From contig NZ_BAOQ01000002.1 in assembly GCF_000344155.1 (NCBI RefSeq), positions 124,001 to 188,000 on the forward strand: 64,000 bases of DNA, given 5' to 3'. The notes beneath the pieces were generated by a model that saw only the letters and a program-made list of their open reading frames with translations, had not been told where the DNA came from and searched no databases. This DNA is from Gordonia paraffinivorans NBRC 108238 (GTDB lineage Bacteria > Actinomycetota > Actinomycetes > Mycobacteriales > Mycobacteriaceae). Below are positions 15,564-24,539 of this stretch, piece after piece; the first letter of the stretch is position 1, and each line of letters starts with the position of its first letter. The translations under genes and the position numbers were made by a program.

Positions 15564-16679
15564 TTAGCCAAGTGTGACATCAGGGTCGGCGTGTCGCGTG
15601 AGCTGCGACACATCCGGGGGTTCGGACACGTGCCGCAACACACTCAGGATGCCGTTGGGGTCTGCCGGGTCGTCCGTTCTCGTGACGACGCCCTCGAGTT
15701 CGGCGAGGACGGCGTCCCGATCCATCCCCCGCCCGATGGCGACGAGTTCGGTGGCGGGAGTCGCCCCGTCCCAGGACTCACGTTCGACCCTGATGAATCC
15801 GCCCACCCCGTGGACCACGAACTTCTGCCGGTGCCGCGGCACGTCGAAATGGACGATGCCCTTGATCCGGAAACACCCTGCGGGCGGGCGCTCCAGGAAG
15901 CGCGCCAGCCGACGCGGGTGAAGCGGCTCGCCGCTGTGGAAGGACACCGACTCGTATCCGGCGTGCAGATGCTCGTGATGGGACTCGGCGGCCTCCTCGA
16001 GCAGGAGCTCGTCGAGCGTGAGCTGCCCGCTGCGCGGTTCGTCGGGTGCCGCCTCGCCGACGTCGAACAGCAGCGCCGGGTCGATCCGCGCCTGCGTCGT
16101 CGGGATCGCGGCGGCGGTCGGGTTGAGCTGCCCCACAAGCGCTTCGACGCGGCGTCGCGCGTCGTCGGCGATCAGGTCCGCCTTGTTGACGAGGATCAGG
16201 TCGGCGATCGCGATGTGCGAGTCGATCTCGGGGTGTTCGGCGCGCACGGCGTCGATGTTCGCGGCGTCGACGACGTAGACCAGGCCGCCGTAGCGCAGGC
16301 GGGGGTCGGCGACGGCGGCCACCATTCGGATGAGCGCCTTCGGCTCGGCGATGCCGCTCGCCTCGATGACGATCGCGTCGATGCCCGCGCCCGGCCGCAC
16401 CAACGACACCAGCGCGTCCTCGAGGCCGTCGGCGTCGACGGTGCAGCACATGCACCCGTTGCCGAGGCTGACGGCGCCGTCGGCCTGCGCGGACACCAGC
16501 AGGGCGTCGATGTTCACCGCCCCGAAGTCGTTCACGAGCACGCCGAGCCGGGTCCCGGATGCGCCGGCCGTGCGGAGCAGATGGTTGAGCAGGGTCGTCT
16601 TGCCCGATCCGAGGAAGCCGGCGACCACGATCACCGGCACCGGCGGCCGGGACGGGCGGGCTCCGCTCAGCCCAGGCAT
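15564..16679 (-). CDS. CobW/COG0523 family GTPase (metallochaperone type)
   Basis: A 371-residue G3E GTPase. Walker [10 protein letters not shown] is at residues 21-29, the metal-binding CxCC motif (GCMCC) at 75-79, ESGIAEP-type switch as EASGIAEP, and NKAD specificity as LVNKADLI. The CobW C-terminal domain follows, with [10 protein letters not shown] and a His-rich loop (SHHEHLHAG) that may bind zinc. Such proteins deliver zinc or cobalt to client enzymes. The gene overlaps the 3' end of trhO by 13 bp on the same strand and is thus co-transcribed with it. No Zur-like box is visible nearby. Confidence 0.9.
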   Translation of the reverse strand: MPGLSGARPSRPPVPVIVVAGFLGSGKTTLLNHLLRTAGASGTRLGVLVNDFGAVNIDALLVSAQADGAVSLGNGCMCCTVDADGLEDALVSLVRPGAGIDAIVIEASGIAEPKALIRMVAAVADPRLRYGGLVYVVDAANIDAVRAEHPEIDSHIAIADLILVNKADLIADDARRRVEALVGQLNPTAAAIPTTQARIDPALLFDVGEAAPDEPRSGQLTLDELLLEEAAESHHEHLHAGYESVSFHSGEPLHPRRLARFLERPPAGCFRIKGIVHFDVPRHRQKFVVHGVGGFIRVERESWDGATPATELVAIGRGMDRDAVLAELEGVVTRTDDPADPNGILSVLRHVSEPPDVSQLTRHADPDVTLG

Positions 16680-17512
16680 GCCGGGCAGATCACGGCGAGG
16701 TCCCGACCCTCCCGGTCGGGGTGGTTGGCCACATTGCTGGTGGACGCGCCGCACTCGACGCAGGTACCGATGTCCTCGGCCTCGTCGGAGAACGTCATGC
16801 TCATCCGGTTGTCGAAGACGAAGAGCGATCCGCGCCAGAGGCCCTTGTCCCGGAATCGCTCTCCGTAGCGGACGATGCCGCCGTCGAGCTGGTAGACCTC
16901 GTTGAAGCCCCGCTTGCGCATGACCGCGGTCAGCACCTCGCAACGCACCCCGCCGGTGCAGTAGGTGACGACCGGACGGTCCTTGAGATGGTCGTAGGCC
17001 CCGCTCTCGATCAGCGGGACGAAGTCGCGCGTGGTCCGCGCCTTGGTGACGACGGCACCCTCGAAGCGTCCGACCTGGGCCTCGATCTCGTTGCGGCCGT
17101 CGAAGAAGACGACCTCGTCGCCGCGCTCCTCGACGAGCCGGTGCACGTCGTCGGGCGCGAGACGCACCCCGCCGCCGACCACGCCGTTCTCGTCGACCTC
17201 GATCTCGTCCGGGACGCCGAAGGTGACGATCTCGGGGCGCGTCCGGACGCTCAATCGGGGGAAATCGTCACCCGTGCCGTCGGACCATTTGATGTCGGCG
17301 TCGGCAAAGCCCGGATACGACTTGGTGGCCCGGACGTAGCGCTTGACGTCCCTGATGTCGCCGCCGACCGTGGCATTGATCCCATGCCGTGACACGATGA
17401 TCCTGCCCCGCAGCCCTAGTGACTCGCAGACCGACTGCTGCCACAATCGAATGGCTTCTGGATCGGGAAGCGGGACGAAGACGTAGAACAGAACGATCTT
17501 GGGGGTCGACAC
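16667..17512 (-). CDS. trhO: tRNA uridine(34) hydroxylase TrhO (rhodanese family)
   Basis: A 281-residue enzyme forming 5-hydroxyuridine at tRNA wobble U34. It has an N-terminal acylphosphatase-like TrhO domain (residues 1-100), a rhodanese domain with active-site loop YCTGGVRCE and Cys185, and a C-terminal zinc-binding-like tail with CVECGAS and CPACL. The GTG start gives [15 protein letters not shown], the conserved opening. The start codon lies one base from the ATG of the divergent lipoprotein gene. Promoters for the two genes must therefore lie inside each other's coding sequence, or one start is misplaced. Confidence 0.93.
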   Translation of the reverse strand: MSTPKIVLFYVFVPLPDPEAIRLWQQSVCESLGLRGRIIVSRHGINATVGGDIRDVKRYVRATKSYPGFADADIKWSDGTGDDFPRLSVRTRPEIVTFGVPDEIEVDENGVVGGGVRLAPDDVHRLVEERGDEVVFFDGRNEIEAQVGRFEGAVVTKARTTRDFVPLIESGAYDHLKDRPVVTYCTGGVRCEVLTAVMRKRGFNEVYQLDGGIVRYGERFRDKGLWRGSLFVFDNRMSMTFSDEAEDIGTCVECGASTSNVANHPDREGRDLAVICPACLG

Positions 17513-17513
17513 A

Positions 17514-18431
17514 ATGCAAGGGTACGGAAATCGGCAGAGACCACCCGTACGCCTCCCCCTCCCCGCCGGCTCGTGGCGGCCTGCCCATTTCGGTCGGATT
17601 CTCGGCGGCGGGTTCGCGACCGTGGCGGCCGCGACCCTCGTGACCGTGGCGGGTTGTTCCCTGCCCACCGACACCGCGCCTTCGCGAATCGTCATCCCGA
17701 CGACCGACCCGTTGTCGACGATCACCGAGGTGGAGTCGGCGACCGCGACGAGCAGCACGACGCGCGAGGACCGCGCCGAGAATCTCCCGGATTGGACCAT
17801 CGGGCGGGTCGTCGCCCTGGCCCCGCGGGTGGACAATTCCCGTTTTCACCAGGGGGCGGTGACCCCGGATTCGCCGATACAGGAGTCGTCGGGCTTCCAT
17901 TTCTCCACCCCGGACCGGTCGGTCAATTGCTCGACTGGGACCAGCGGCACGGGCGCGCTCGCGTGCCGGATCAATGACGACGCCGGCGCGGGCCGCTCCT
18001 CGCGGGCCAACCGGCCCACCGCGACCTCCGGCGCATGTGAGTGGGCCTCCGATTACGTGATCCTGAGTTCGGACGGACCACAACGCGGCGCCTGCGCCAA
18101 TCGCTATCCCGTTCTCTACCGATCCACGATTGTCGACTACGGGCACACGATTTCCGTATCGCGATTCTCCTGCCTGGTGGAGAGGGTCGGCCTGTTCTGC
18201 CTCGAATCGCGCTCCAAATCCGGTTTCGCGGTGACGCCCGACGGTTATCGGCCCATCTACTCCGCAGATCGGGCGCCCGAAGATCTCGTCCCCCTCTCGG
18301 ATGAGGAAACCGATATCTCGACCCGGGGGGCGACGCCGATCACGCCCACAACCCGGGCCACCGACGCCACATCCCGCGATCGGACACGCCCGACACTTCC
18401 TACGAGCACCAGCACAGAGCCCACTCGCTGA
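17514..18431 (+). CDS. Putative lipoprotein of unknown function
   Basis: A 305-residue protein with a long N-terminus, a hydrophobic stretch and a lipobox VAGC at Cys48, followed by a Thr/Ser-rich linker. The globular domain has four to six cysteines ([56 protein letters not shown]), likely disulfide-bonded outside the cell. The C-terminal 40 residues are Thr/Pro-rich. I do not recognise the family, though similar cysteine-patterned secreted domains occur in Mycobacteriales. ATG is used; TTG 17499 would extend it by five residues. Confidence 0.7.
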   Translation: MQGYGNRQRPPVRLPLPAGSWRPAHFGRILGGGFATVAAATLVTVAGCSLPTDTAPSRIVIPTTDPLSTITEVESATATSSTTREDRAENLPDWTIGRVVALAPRVDNSRFHQGAVTPDSPIQESSGFHFSTPDRSVNCSTGTSGTGALACRINDDAGAGRSSRANRPTATSGACEWASDYVILSSDGPQRGACANRYPVLYRSTIVDYGHTISVSRFSCLVERVGLFCLESRSKSGFAVTPDGYRPIYSADRAPEDLVPLSDEETDISTRGATPITPTTRATDATSRDRTRPTLPTSTSTEPTR

Positions 18432-18621
18432 GAATTGCCGTGTCTCCGCTTCCCTCATCCATTTGAGTACTTTATGGTCTAGGCGGGGGTTCTCAGCAGC
18501 TGCTCAACATTCGTGGCTAGTCTGTGTACCGAGAAAAAGATCAATACGGGGCGGATAAGGTTTGATAGGCCTTACACATCCCGTGCTGGTCGCATGACAC
18601 AAATCGAGGGGAAAGCGTTTC
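18432..18621 (+). promoter_or_regulatory. lsr2 upstream region
   Basis: This 190-bp gap is distinctly more AT-rich than its surroundings and contains candidate -10 elements (TAGTCT near 18520, TTACAC near 18576) but no clear single promoter. AT-rich tracts here are possible Lsr2 autoregulatory sites. No ORF is supported. Confidence 0.35.
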
Positions 18622-18963
18622 ATGGCAAAGAAGGAAATCGTTCAGGTCATCGATGATCTCGATGGCAAGGTTCTTGATCAGTACGAAACCGTTCGCTGGT
18701 CACTCGACGGCAAGAATTACGAGTTCGACACCTCGGCCAAGCACGCTCAGCAATTCCGCGATTCGCTGCAGAAGTACCTCGAGGTCTCGCGCCAGGTCGG
18801 TCGCACCACCAAGCGCGCGTCGACCACGACGACCTCGTCGGGCGGCCGCAACAAGGAGACCACCAAGGCGATCCGCGAGTGGGCCATCCGCGAGGGCTAC
18901 GAGCTCAGCGATCGCGGCCGCATCCCCCAGAGCATCATCGATGCCTTCGAGGCCGCGCACTGA
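18622..18963 (+). CDS. lsr2: Nucleoid-associated protein Lsr2
   Basis: A 113-residue H-NS-like xenogeneic silencer of Mycobacteriales. The N-terminal dimerisation domain is MAKKEIVQVIDDLDGKV through about residue 60, a Thr/Ser/Arg linker spans 62-77, and the C-terminal AT-hook-like DNA-binding domain contains RGRIPQSIIDAF, where the R-G-R turn inserts in the minor groove of AT-rich DNA. Length and sequence are typical. GAGGGGAAAG precedes the ATG. The 190-bp upstream region is relatively AT-rich, which would allow autoregulation. Confidence 0.97.
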   Translation: MAKKEIVQVIDDLDGKVLDQYETVRWSLDGKNYEFDTSAKHAQQFRDSLQKYLEVSRQVGRTTKRASTTTTSSGGRNKETTKAIREWAIREGYELSDRGRIPQSIIDAFEAAH

Positions 18964-18984
18964 CGCGTGACACCACAGATCTCT

Positions 18985-19022
18985 CCTGCCGCCCGGCCGC
19001 ACTCGTTGCGCCGGGCGGCAGG
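18985..19022 (+). terminator. Terminator hairpin after lsr2
   Basis: A perfect 12-bp GC-rich stem (CCTGCCGCCCGG with its complement) and 14-nt loop lies 21 bp after the lsr2 stop. No U-tract follows. Confidence 0.65.
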
Positions 19023-19075
19023 CGTCTGCGCCCGGCACCGCCGCCCATCGGCCCGATGACGCCCGGCAGCCCGCG

Positions 19076-20122
19076 GTGAGGCCGCTGACGCCCCTGTCTC
19101 CCCCGGTGGACCCGGTGGAGGCGCTCACCCGCATCTCGTGGCTGCTCGAGCAGCGCCGCGAGAGCAGCTACCGGGTGGAGGCATTCCGGCGGGCCGCCCG
19201 GGCGGCCGCGCAGACGGGACCGGACGATCTACGCGCCAGGTCCGCCGCCGGAACCCTCACGTCCGTGAAGGGCATCGGGAAGACCACCGCGACCGTGATC
19301 TCCCAGTCCCTCGCCGGCGAACTGCCCGACTACATTTCGCGGCTGCAGGCCGAGGACGCTCCCCATCCGCCCGGGGGCGCCGACGACATGGTCGCGGCGA
19401 TCATCGGCGATCTCCACGCGCACACGGACTTCAGCGACGGCGGGGCGCCCGTCGAGGAGATGGCCGACGCCGCGGTGGCCTTCGGGCACGAGTGGCTCGC
19501 CATCACCGACCATTCACCGCGCCTCACGGTCGCCAACGGGCTGAGTGCCGAGCGGCTGGCCGCCCAGATCGAGGTGATCGACGCGTGGAATGACGACCAC
19601 ACCGGCGAGTTCCGGCTCTTGCGCGGCATAGAGATCGACATCCTCGACGACGGGGCACTCGATCAGTCCGACGAGATGATCTCCCGCCTCGACGTGGTGA
19701 CCGCGTCGGTCCACTCGAACCTGCGGATGGCCCACTCCCCCATGACGGAGCGGCTCGTCACCGCGGCGTCGGACCCGCGGGTGCACGTCCTCGGACACTG
19801 CACCGGCCGGCGGGTGCTGTCCGGACGCGGGCATCGTCCGCCGTCGACCTTCGACGCCCGCACCGTCTTCGAGGCGTGCGCGGCGCACGACACCGCCGTG
19901 GAGATCAACTCGCGTCCCGAACGCGTCGACCCGCCCGACGACCTGATCCGCATCGCTCTCGACGCCGGGTGCCTGTTCGCCGTCGACTCCGACGCACACG
20001 CCCCTGGACAGCTGGAGTTCAAGGTGCTCGGCGCCCGGCGCGTCGTCGAGCACGGCATCGATCCCGACCGGATCGTCACGACCTGGTCGGCAGACCGGTT
20101 GTCGGACTGGCTGTCCCGATGA
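19076..20122 (+). CDS. PHP domain phosphoesterase with helix-hairpin-helix N-terminus
   Basis: A 348-residue protein combining a DNA-polymerase-X-like helical domain (residues 10-80, with the HhH TLTSVKGIGKTTATVI) and a PHP phosphoesterase domain. PHP metal ligands appear in GDLHAHTDFSDGG, AITDHS, EIDIL, TASVHSNL, GHCTGR and DSDAHAPG. This layout resembles the PolX family without the polymerase core, so DNA-end processing or nucleotide hydrolysis is plausible, but not shown. The GTG start is uncertain. The 3' end overlaps the convergent antiporter gene by 47 bp. Confidence 0.85.
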   Translation: MRPLTPLSPPVDPVEALTRISWLLEQRRESSYRVEAFRRAARAAAQTGPDDLRARSAAGTLTSVKGIGKTTATVISQSLAGELPDYISRLQAEDAPHPPGGADDMVAAIIGDLHAHTDFSDGGAPVEEMADAAVAFGHEWLAITDHSPRLTVANGLSAERLAAQIEVIDAWNDDHTGEFRLLRGIEIDILDDGALDQSDEMISRLDVVTASVHSNLRMAHSPMTERLVTAASDPRVHVLGHCTGRRVLSGRGHRPPSTFDARTVFEACAAHDTAVEINSRPERVDPPDDLIRIALDAGCLFAVDSDAHAPGQLEFKVLGARRVVEHGIDPDRIVTTWSADRLSDWLSR

Positions 20123-21317
20123 GGCGCGCGATCAGCGGGAACAGCAGGACCGTGGTCGCACCGGCGGCGACCAGGGTCGAGGCCAGCGACTGACCCATGA
20201 GTCCGGAGTCGACGGCGACCTCGGTGACCGCGACGATGATCGGCAGGCCCGTCGCCGCGAACAGCGCGAGCCGAGTCCGTTCCCGCGGGTGCCGCAGGAA
20301 GTGGCCGTCGTCGACGAAGCGCGCGCCGAACCACACGGGAAGTCCGCGCGCGACCGCGATGGCCAGGACGAGCACCATCCAGGTGCCCGGCATGGCGGCG
20401 ACCGCGGAGACGTCGATGTTCATGCCGGAGGTGACGAAGAAGATCGGGATCAGGACACCGAACCCGATGACCTCGAGCGACCTTCCGATCTCCGGGTGCT
20501 CGGGGCCGATGAGCCGGCGCAGGATCAGCCCGGCCGCGAACGAGCCGAGGACGACGTCGAGGTCGAACACGGCGGCGACGGTCATCAGGGACACGAGCAG
20601 CAGCATCACCACCCGGACCGGCAACTGCACGGTCCCGCCGGACATCCGGGTGACCGCGGTGCCGATCCACGGCGCACGGGAGAGGACGGCGCCCGGGGTG
20701 ATGGCGACCAGGAGCGCGGCGACCCCGAAGAGCACCAGCACGACGATCGCGCCGGCGATGCTGCGGCTGGTCAGCAGCAACGACATCGCGAGCACCGGAC
20801 CGAGCTCGCCGACGGCGCCGTGGGCCATCACCGCACGCCCGAGCACGCTGCGGTCGAGACCCGCCTGCTTGAGGATCGGCAGGAGGGTGCCGAGGGCGGT
20901 CGACGTGAGGGCGATCGCGATGGCGATGTGCGCCGTGAACCCCGCCTGACCGAGCCCCATCGAGAAGGCCGCGGCCACCGACGCCCACGCGACGAGCAGT
21001 CCGATCAGCCAGGACGCCTGCGCGACGCGACCGGTCCTGCCCGACAAGAGCTTCGGGTCCAGTTCGTAGCCCGCGAGCAGGAACAGCATGCCGAGCCCGA
21101 GCTCGCTGAGCATGTCCAGCCCGTCGCGCCCGGCCCATCCGAGGGCATGCGGACCGACGACGACCCCGAACGCCAGCAGCAGCACGGCGTCGGGCACATA
21201 ACCGCGCGACAACCTCGACAGCAGCGGGGAGACGACGGCGATGGCGGAGATCCAGAAGAGCGACTCGATCATCGACACATCGGCCGCGCCCGCCTCGGCA
21301 AGGAGCATGGGCAACAT
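20076..21317 (-). CDS. Cation:proton antiporter, CPA2 family
   Basis: A 413-residue polytopic membrane protein with about 12 helices. It carries the CPA2 hallmarks: an N-terminal ESLFWISAIAVVSPLLSRL helix, GYVPDAVLLLAFGVVVGPHALG, and the broken-helix segment (LTSTALGTLLPILK; SFAAGLILRRLIGPEH). There is no cytoplasmic RCK/TrkA domain at the C-terminus, unlike KefB/KefC. It follows the ssuCBAD operon by 36 bp on the same strand and may be transcribed with it. The ion is unknown. ATG 21317 or ATG 21308 could start translation. Confidence 0.88.
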   Translation of the reverse strand: MLPMLLAEAGAADVSMIESLFWISAIAVVSPLLSRLSRGYVPDAVLLLAFGVVVGPHALGWAGRDGLDMLSELGLGMLFLLAGYELDPKLLSGRTGRVAQASWLIGLLVAWASVAAAFSMGLGQAGFTAHIAIAIALTSTALGTLLPILKQAGLDRSVLGRAVMAHGAVGELGPVLAMSLLLTSRSIAGAIVVLVLFGVAALLVAITPGAVLSRAPWIGTAVTRMSGGTVQLPVRVVMLLLVSLMTVAAVFDLDVVLGSFAAGLILRRLIGPEHPEIGRSLEVIGFGVLIPIFFVTSGMNIDVSAVAAMPGTWMVLVLAIAVARGLPVWFGARFVDDGHFLRHPRERTRLALFAATGLPIIVAVTEVAVDSGLMGQSLASTLVAAGATTVLLFPLIARLIGTASPTTGLPTRS

Positions 21318-21353
21318 CCTGGCACGACCGGGTTCCCCCGGCCGGGTTCGGCG

Positions 21354-22448
21354 CTATGCCAGGGCGCCGACCCGATCCCGCAGCACGGGCAGCACGCCCT
21401 CGGCGAACCAGTGCGCCTCCTCGACGTGCGGATACCCGGACAGGATGAAATGGGAGAAACCCTGCGCCTCGTATTCACCGATGAGCGAGGCGACCTCGGC
21501 ATGGCTGCCCACGAGTGCGGTACCGGCTCCCCCGCGGATCAGTCCGACGCCGGCCCACAGGCCGGGGTGGATCTCCAGTGCGTCGCGCCGTCCGCCGTGC
21601 AGTTCGGCCATCCGCCGCTGACCGGTGGAGTCCGATCGCGAGTGCAGTGCGAACGCGGTCGCGATCTCGTCGTCGGTGATGTCGGCCAGCAGCGCGTCGG
21701 CGACCCGCCACGCCTCCTCGGACGTTTCTCGCGCGATGACGTGCAGGCGCACGCCGTACTCGAGGGTTCGGCCCTCGGCGGCGGCGCGGCGGGCCACCTC
21801 GGCGATCTTCGCGCCCGCCACCGCCGGCGGCTCACCCCACGTCAGGTAGACCTCGGCGTGCTGCGCGGCGACGGTCAGCGCGGGGTCCGACGAGCCGCCG
21901 AAGAAGATCCGCGGACGCGTCTCGGGCGGATCGGCGAGGAACGCGCCGGCGATCCGGTAGAACTCGCCGTCGAAGTCGACGGTCTCCCCGTCCCACAGGC
22001 GTTCGACGATCTCCAGGAACTCGGCGGTTCGCGCGTAGCGGCGATCGTGGTCCTCCCAGTCGCCGAAGCGGCGCTGTTCCACCTCGTCGCCGCCGGTCAC
22101 GATGTTGACCGCCACGCGCCCGCCGGAGAACCGTTGCAGGGTGGCGGCCTGCTGCGCGGCGAGGGTGGGTGAGATCAACCCCGGCCGGAATGCGACGAGG
22201 AACGTCAACTGCCGCGTGTGGGTGATCGCCGCTGCGGTGGTGAGCCACGCGTCCTCGCACCAGGTCCCGGTCGGCGTGAGCACGCTCTCGTAACCGAGCC
22301 GGTCGGCGGCGCGGGCGACGTCGATCAGGTAGGGCAACTCGGGAGCGCGATAACCCGGCGGATGCCGTTTGGTGGCCGAGGCGTGTGACGCCCCGACGAT
22401 CCCGCGGCTGTCACCCGCTGTGGGCAGGAACCAGTGGAAGTGGCTCAT
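21354..22448 (-). CDS. ssuD: FMNH2-dependent alkanesulfonate monooxygenase
   Basis: A 364-residue bacterial-luciferase-fold (LLM) monooxygenase that releases sulfite from alkanesulfonates with FMNH2 supplied by a reductase. The N-terminal HFHWFLPT strand, the segment FLVAFRPGLISPTLAAQQAATLQRFSGGRVAVNIVTGG, and a C-terminal HFILSGYPHVEEA match SsuD. It is the last gene of ssuCBAD. No SsuE-type flavin reductase is encoded nearby, so FMNH2 must come from elsewhere. Start MSHFHWFLPT is standard. Confidence 0.92.
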   Translation of the reverse strand: MSHFHWFLPTAGDSRGIVGASHASATKRHPPGYRAPELPYLIDVARAADRLGYESVLTPTGTWCEDAWLTTAAAITHTRQLTFLVAFRPGLISPTLAAQQAATLQRFSGGRVAVNIVTGGDEVEQRRFGDWEDHDRRYARTAEFLEIVERLWDGETVDFDGEFYRIAGAFLADPPETRPRIFFGGSSDPALTVAAQHAEVYLTWGEPPAVAGAKIAEVARRAAAEGRTLEYGVRLHVIARETSEEAWRVADALLADITDDEIATAFALHSRSDSTGQRRMAELHGGRRDALEIHPGLWAGVGLIRGGAGTALVGSHAEVASLIGEYEAQGFSHFILSGYPHVEEAHWFAEGVLPVLRDRVGALA

Positions 22449-22521
22449 GGTCGTCGATTCCCTTCGGTGGCCGGGTTGGTCGGTGTGGGTGTGGACGGGA
22501 TCGGGGCACGTGCGCCGGCGA

Positions 22522-23601
22522 TCACGACGCAGGTTGCTCGAAGTACTCCGCGAGGGCCGGGTCGTAGCGGTTGTCCACGAAGTCGGCGAACGTCAGATCT
22601 CCCTGGAGCTGACCGGATTTGCTGAAGGCGTCGGCGAGTTGCTGCTGGGATGCGACGACCGAGTCGTCGAGTGCGATGGCCGGACGCAGGCTCCGTCCCT
22701 GGGCGAGTCTGCCCGCCTCGGGGTCGATCCCGACCTCCGCGGAGTACTTCTGCGCCCACTCGTCGGGGTTGGCCCTGGCCCACGTCGCCGCGCGGGCGAT
22801 ACCGAGCACGAGTTCGCGGACCGCGGTGTTGCGGCGCGGGTCCGCGAGGGCCTGGTCGGAGGCGATGCCGAAGCCGTACCCGTTGGACACCCCCGAGGCC
22901 GTCACCAGGGTCCTGGGCTTGTTCTCGAGCTGCACGATCGCCGTGTACGGGTCCCAGATCGCCCAGGCGTCGACGTTTCCGGAGGTGAAGGCGGACAGCG
23001 CATCGGCCGGCTGGAGGAACACCGGCTCGACGTCCTTGCCCGGGCCGAGGGTCAACCCGGCCCTGTCGAGCTGGAGCAGCAGGTGGCCGTGGGCGGAGCT
23101 GCCCTTGGCGACGGCCACCTTCTTGCCCGCGAGATCGCCGACCGAGGAGAGGGTCGAGGAACCCGGGACCAGGATCGCGTCGCCCTCGGCGTCGTTGGCG
23201 TACCCGGAGACGACCTTGACCTTCGCGTTCGACGCCGCGCCGAAGATCGGCGGGGTGTTGCCGGTGACGGCGAAGTCGATCTTTCCCGCGGTGGCCGCCT
23301 CGATCTGCGGCGGCCCGGAGGTGAAGGTGGAGAACTCGACCTCGAAGGGCAGCTTCTCGAGCTCGCCGGAGGTCCGCAGCAGCGCCTCGGTGCCGCCCTT
23401 CTGATCTCCGACGCGGAGGGTGAGGCCCGACAGCGAGCCGACCTCGACGGTCTCGTTCGCGATCTCGGCGGTGGCGTCATCTCGCTGAACGCAGCCGGCC
23501 AGACCGAATGTGAGTGCGGCAGCGGCCATCACGGCCGCCATCACACGTCTGCGGCGCGGGCGGAGTCGGTGCGGGTGTGCGGACACGTCGGTGTGCGTCA
23601 T
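22522..23601 (-). CDS. ssuA: Aliphatic sulfonate ABC transporter, substrate-binding lipoprotein
   Basis: A 359-residue periplasmic-type receptor anchored as a lipoprotein: Arg-rich N-region, hydrophobic core and lipobox LAGC at Cys37. The mature domain has the SsuA/NMT1 fold, with LRVGDQKGG at the first strand, DFAVTGNTPPIFG as the ligand loop and VDAWAIWDPYTAIV in the hinge region. It feeds sulfonates to SsuC and SsuB. It is third in the operon, 36 bp after ssuB. Confidence 0.93.
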   Translation of the reverse strand: MTHTDVSAHPHRLRPRRRRVMAAVMAAAALTFGLAGCVQRDDATAEIANETVEVGSLSGLTLRVGDQKGGTEALLRTSGELEKLPFEVEFSTFTSGPPQIEAATAGKIDFAVTGNTPPIFGAASNAKVKVVSGYANDAEGDAILVPGSSTLSSVGDLAGKKVAVAKGSSAHGHLLLQLDRAGLTLGPGKDVEPVFLQPADALSAFTSGNVDAWAIWDPYTAIVQLENKPRTLVTASGVSNGYGFGIASDQALADPRRNTAVRELVLGIARAATWARANPDEWAQKYSAEVGIDPEAGRLAQGRSLRPAIALDDSVVASQQQLADAFSKSGQLQGDLTFADFVDNRYDPALAEYFEQPAS

Positions 23602-23637
23602 CGAGGCTCTTTCGGTGGGTCGAGCGTGTGGACAGGG

Positions 23638-24426
23638 TCAGTTCGCGGTGTCGGCGACGCCGAGCGCGGCCAGCAGTTGCGTTCGCAGACGGGCGATCTC
23701 GGGAACGGCGTCGTCGAGTCCGGCGCGCGGTTCGGGAACGGCGATGTCCTCGACGATCCGTCCGCCGGCGAGGACGACGACGCGATCGGCGAGGCGCAGC
23801 GCCTCGTCGACGTCGTGTGTCACCAGAAGTGCGCCGAACCCGTTGTCGCGCCACAGCTTGATGAGCAGTTCGTGCATGGTGCGGCGGGTGAGCGCGTCGA
23901 GGGCGCCGAACGGCTCGTCGAGCAGCAGCAGGCGGGGACGCGCGACGAGGGCTCGGGCGAGTGAGACGCGTTGCGCCTGACCACCGGACAGCCGGCCGGG
24001 CCATGTCCCGACCTTGTCCGCGAGACCGACCTCCTCGAGGGTGCGGCGCGCACGTTCGGCGGCCTCGGCCCGGCCGACCTTCTCGCGGACGAGTCCGTGG
24101 ACGACGTTCTGGAGCACCGTCCGCCACGGGAACAGCCGCGGTTCCTGGAAGGACACCGCCGGGAACCCGGCGGTGCGGACGGTGCCGGTCTCGGTCTGGG
24201 CCAGGCCGGCGAGCAGCCGCAACAACGTGGACTTCCCGCTTCCGCTGCGGCCGATCAGCGCGACGATCTCGCGCTCGCCGACACGCAGGGTGACGTCGCG
24301 CAGGACGGTGTTGTCGCCGTATCGCAGACTCGCGTTCTGCACCTCGGCGGCGGGGCGACCGACGGCACGTCCGGTCTCGGGCGGGCCTGCGGTGATCTCG
24401 AGGTCGCGGGTCGCGATGGCGGTCAT
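23638..24426 (-). CDS. ssuB: Sulfonate ABC transporter ATP-binding protein
   Basis: A 262-residue ABC ATPase. Walker A GRSGSGKST is at residues 59-67, the Q-loop VSFQEPRLFPW is typical of the nitrate/sulfonate/taurine class, and the signature LSGGQAQR, Walker B LLLLDEP and H-loop VTHDVDEAL follow. The chosen ATG has AGGAAAGG eight bases upstream. The same frame stays open upstream to ATG 24534, which would add a 36-residue pentapeptide-repeat extension; without a ribosome site this is less likely. Confidence 0.93.
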   Translation of the reverse strand: MTAIATRDLEITAGPPETGRAVGRPAAEVQNASLRYGDNTVLRDVTLRVGEREIVALIGRSGSGKSTLLRLLAGLAQTETGTVRTAGFPAVSFQEPRLFPWRTVLQNVVHGLVREKVGRAEAAERARRTLEEVGLADKVGTWPGRLSGGQAQRVSLARALVARPRLLLLDEPFGALDALTRRTMHELLIKLWRDNGFGALLVTHDVDEALRLADRVVVLAGGRIVEDIAVPEPRAGLDDAVPEIARLRTQLLAALGVADTAN

Positions 24427-24440
24427 GGCGGGACCTTTCC

Positions 24441-24530
24441 TGCTCGGTCGGACACTCTGCGGACGAAAACTGTTCGGATGGAGACCGTTCGGGCGGAAAC
24501 CGCCCGGACGAACCCGGCTCGGGAGAACGG
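24441..24530 (-). repeat. Six degenerate 15-bp tandem repeats between ssuC and ssuB
   Basis: Six consecutive 15-bp units begin at 24441, 24456, 24471, 24486, 24501 and 24516, with plus-strand consensus near TGTTCGGACGGAAAC. Units two to five are the best conserved. They fill most of the 113-bp ssuC-ssuB gap. Read on the gene strand, in frame with ssuB, they encode degenerate pentapeptides such as FRPNG and FRPQS. Confidence 0.75.
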
Positions 24531-24539
24531 GCATGCGGG

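Noticed and set aside
13440-16868. 1142-codon plus-strand open frame opposite the SDR, amidase and CobW genes
   Set aside because: Shadow frame without motifs; the minus-strand genes have clear catalytic residues.
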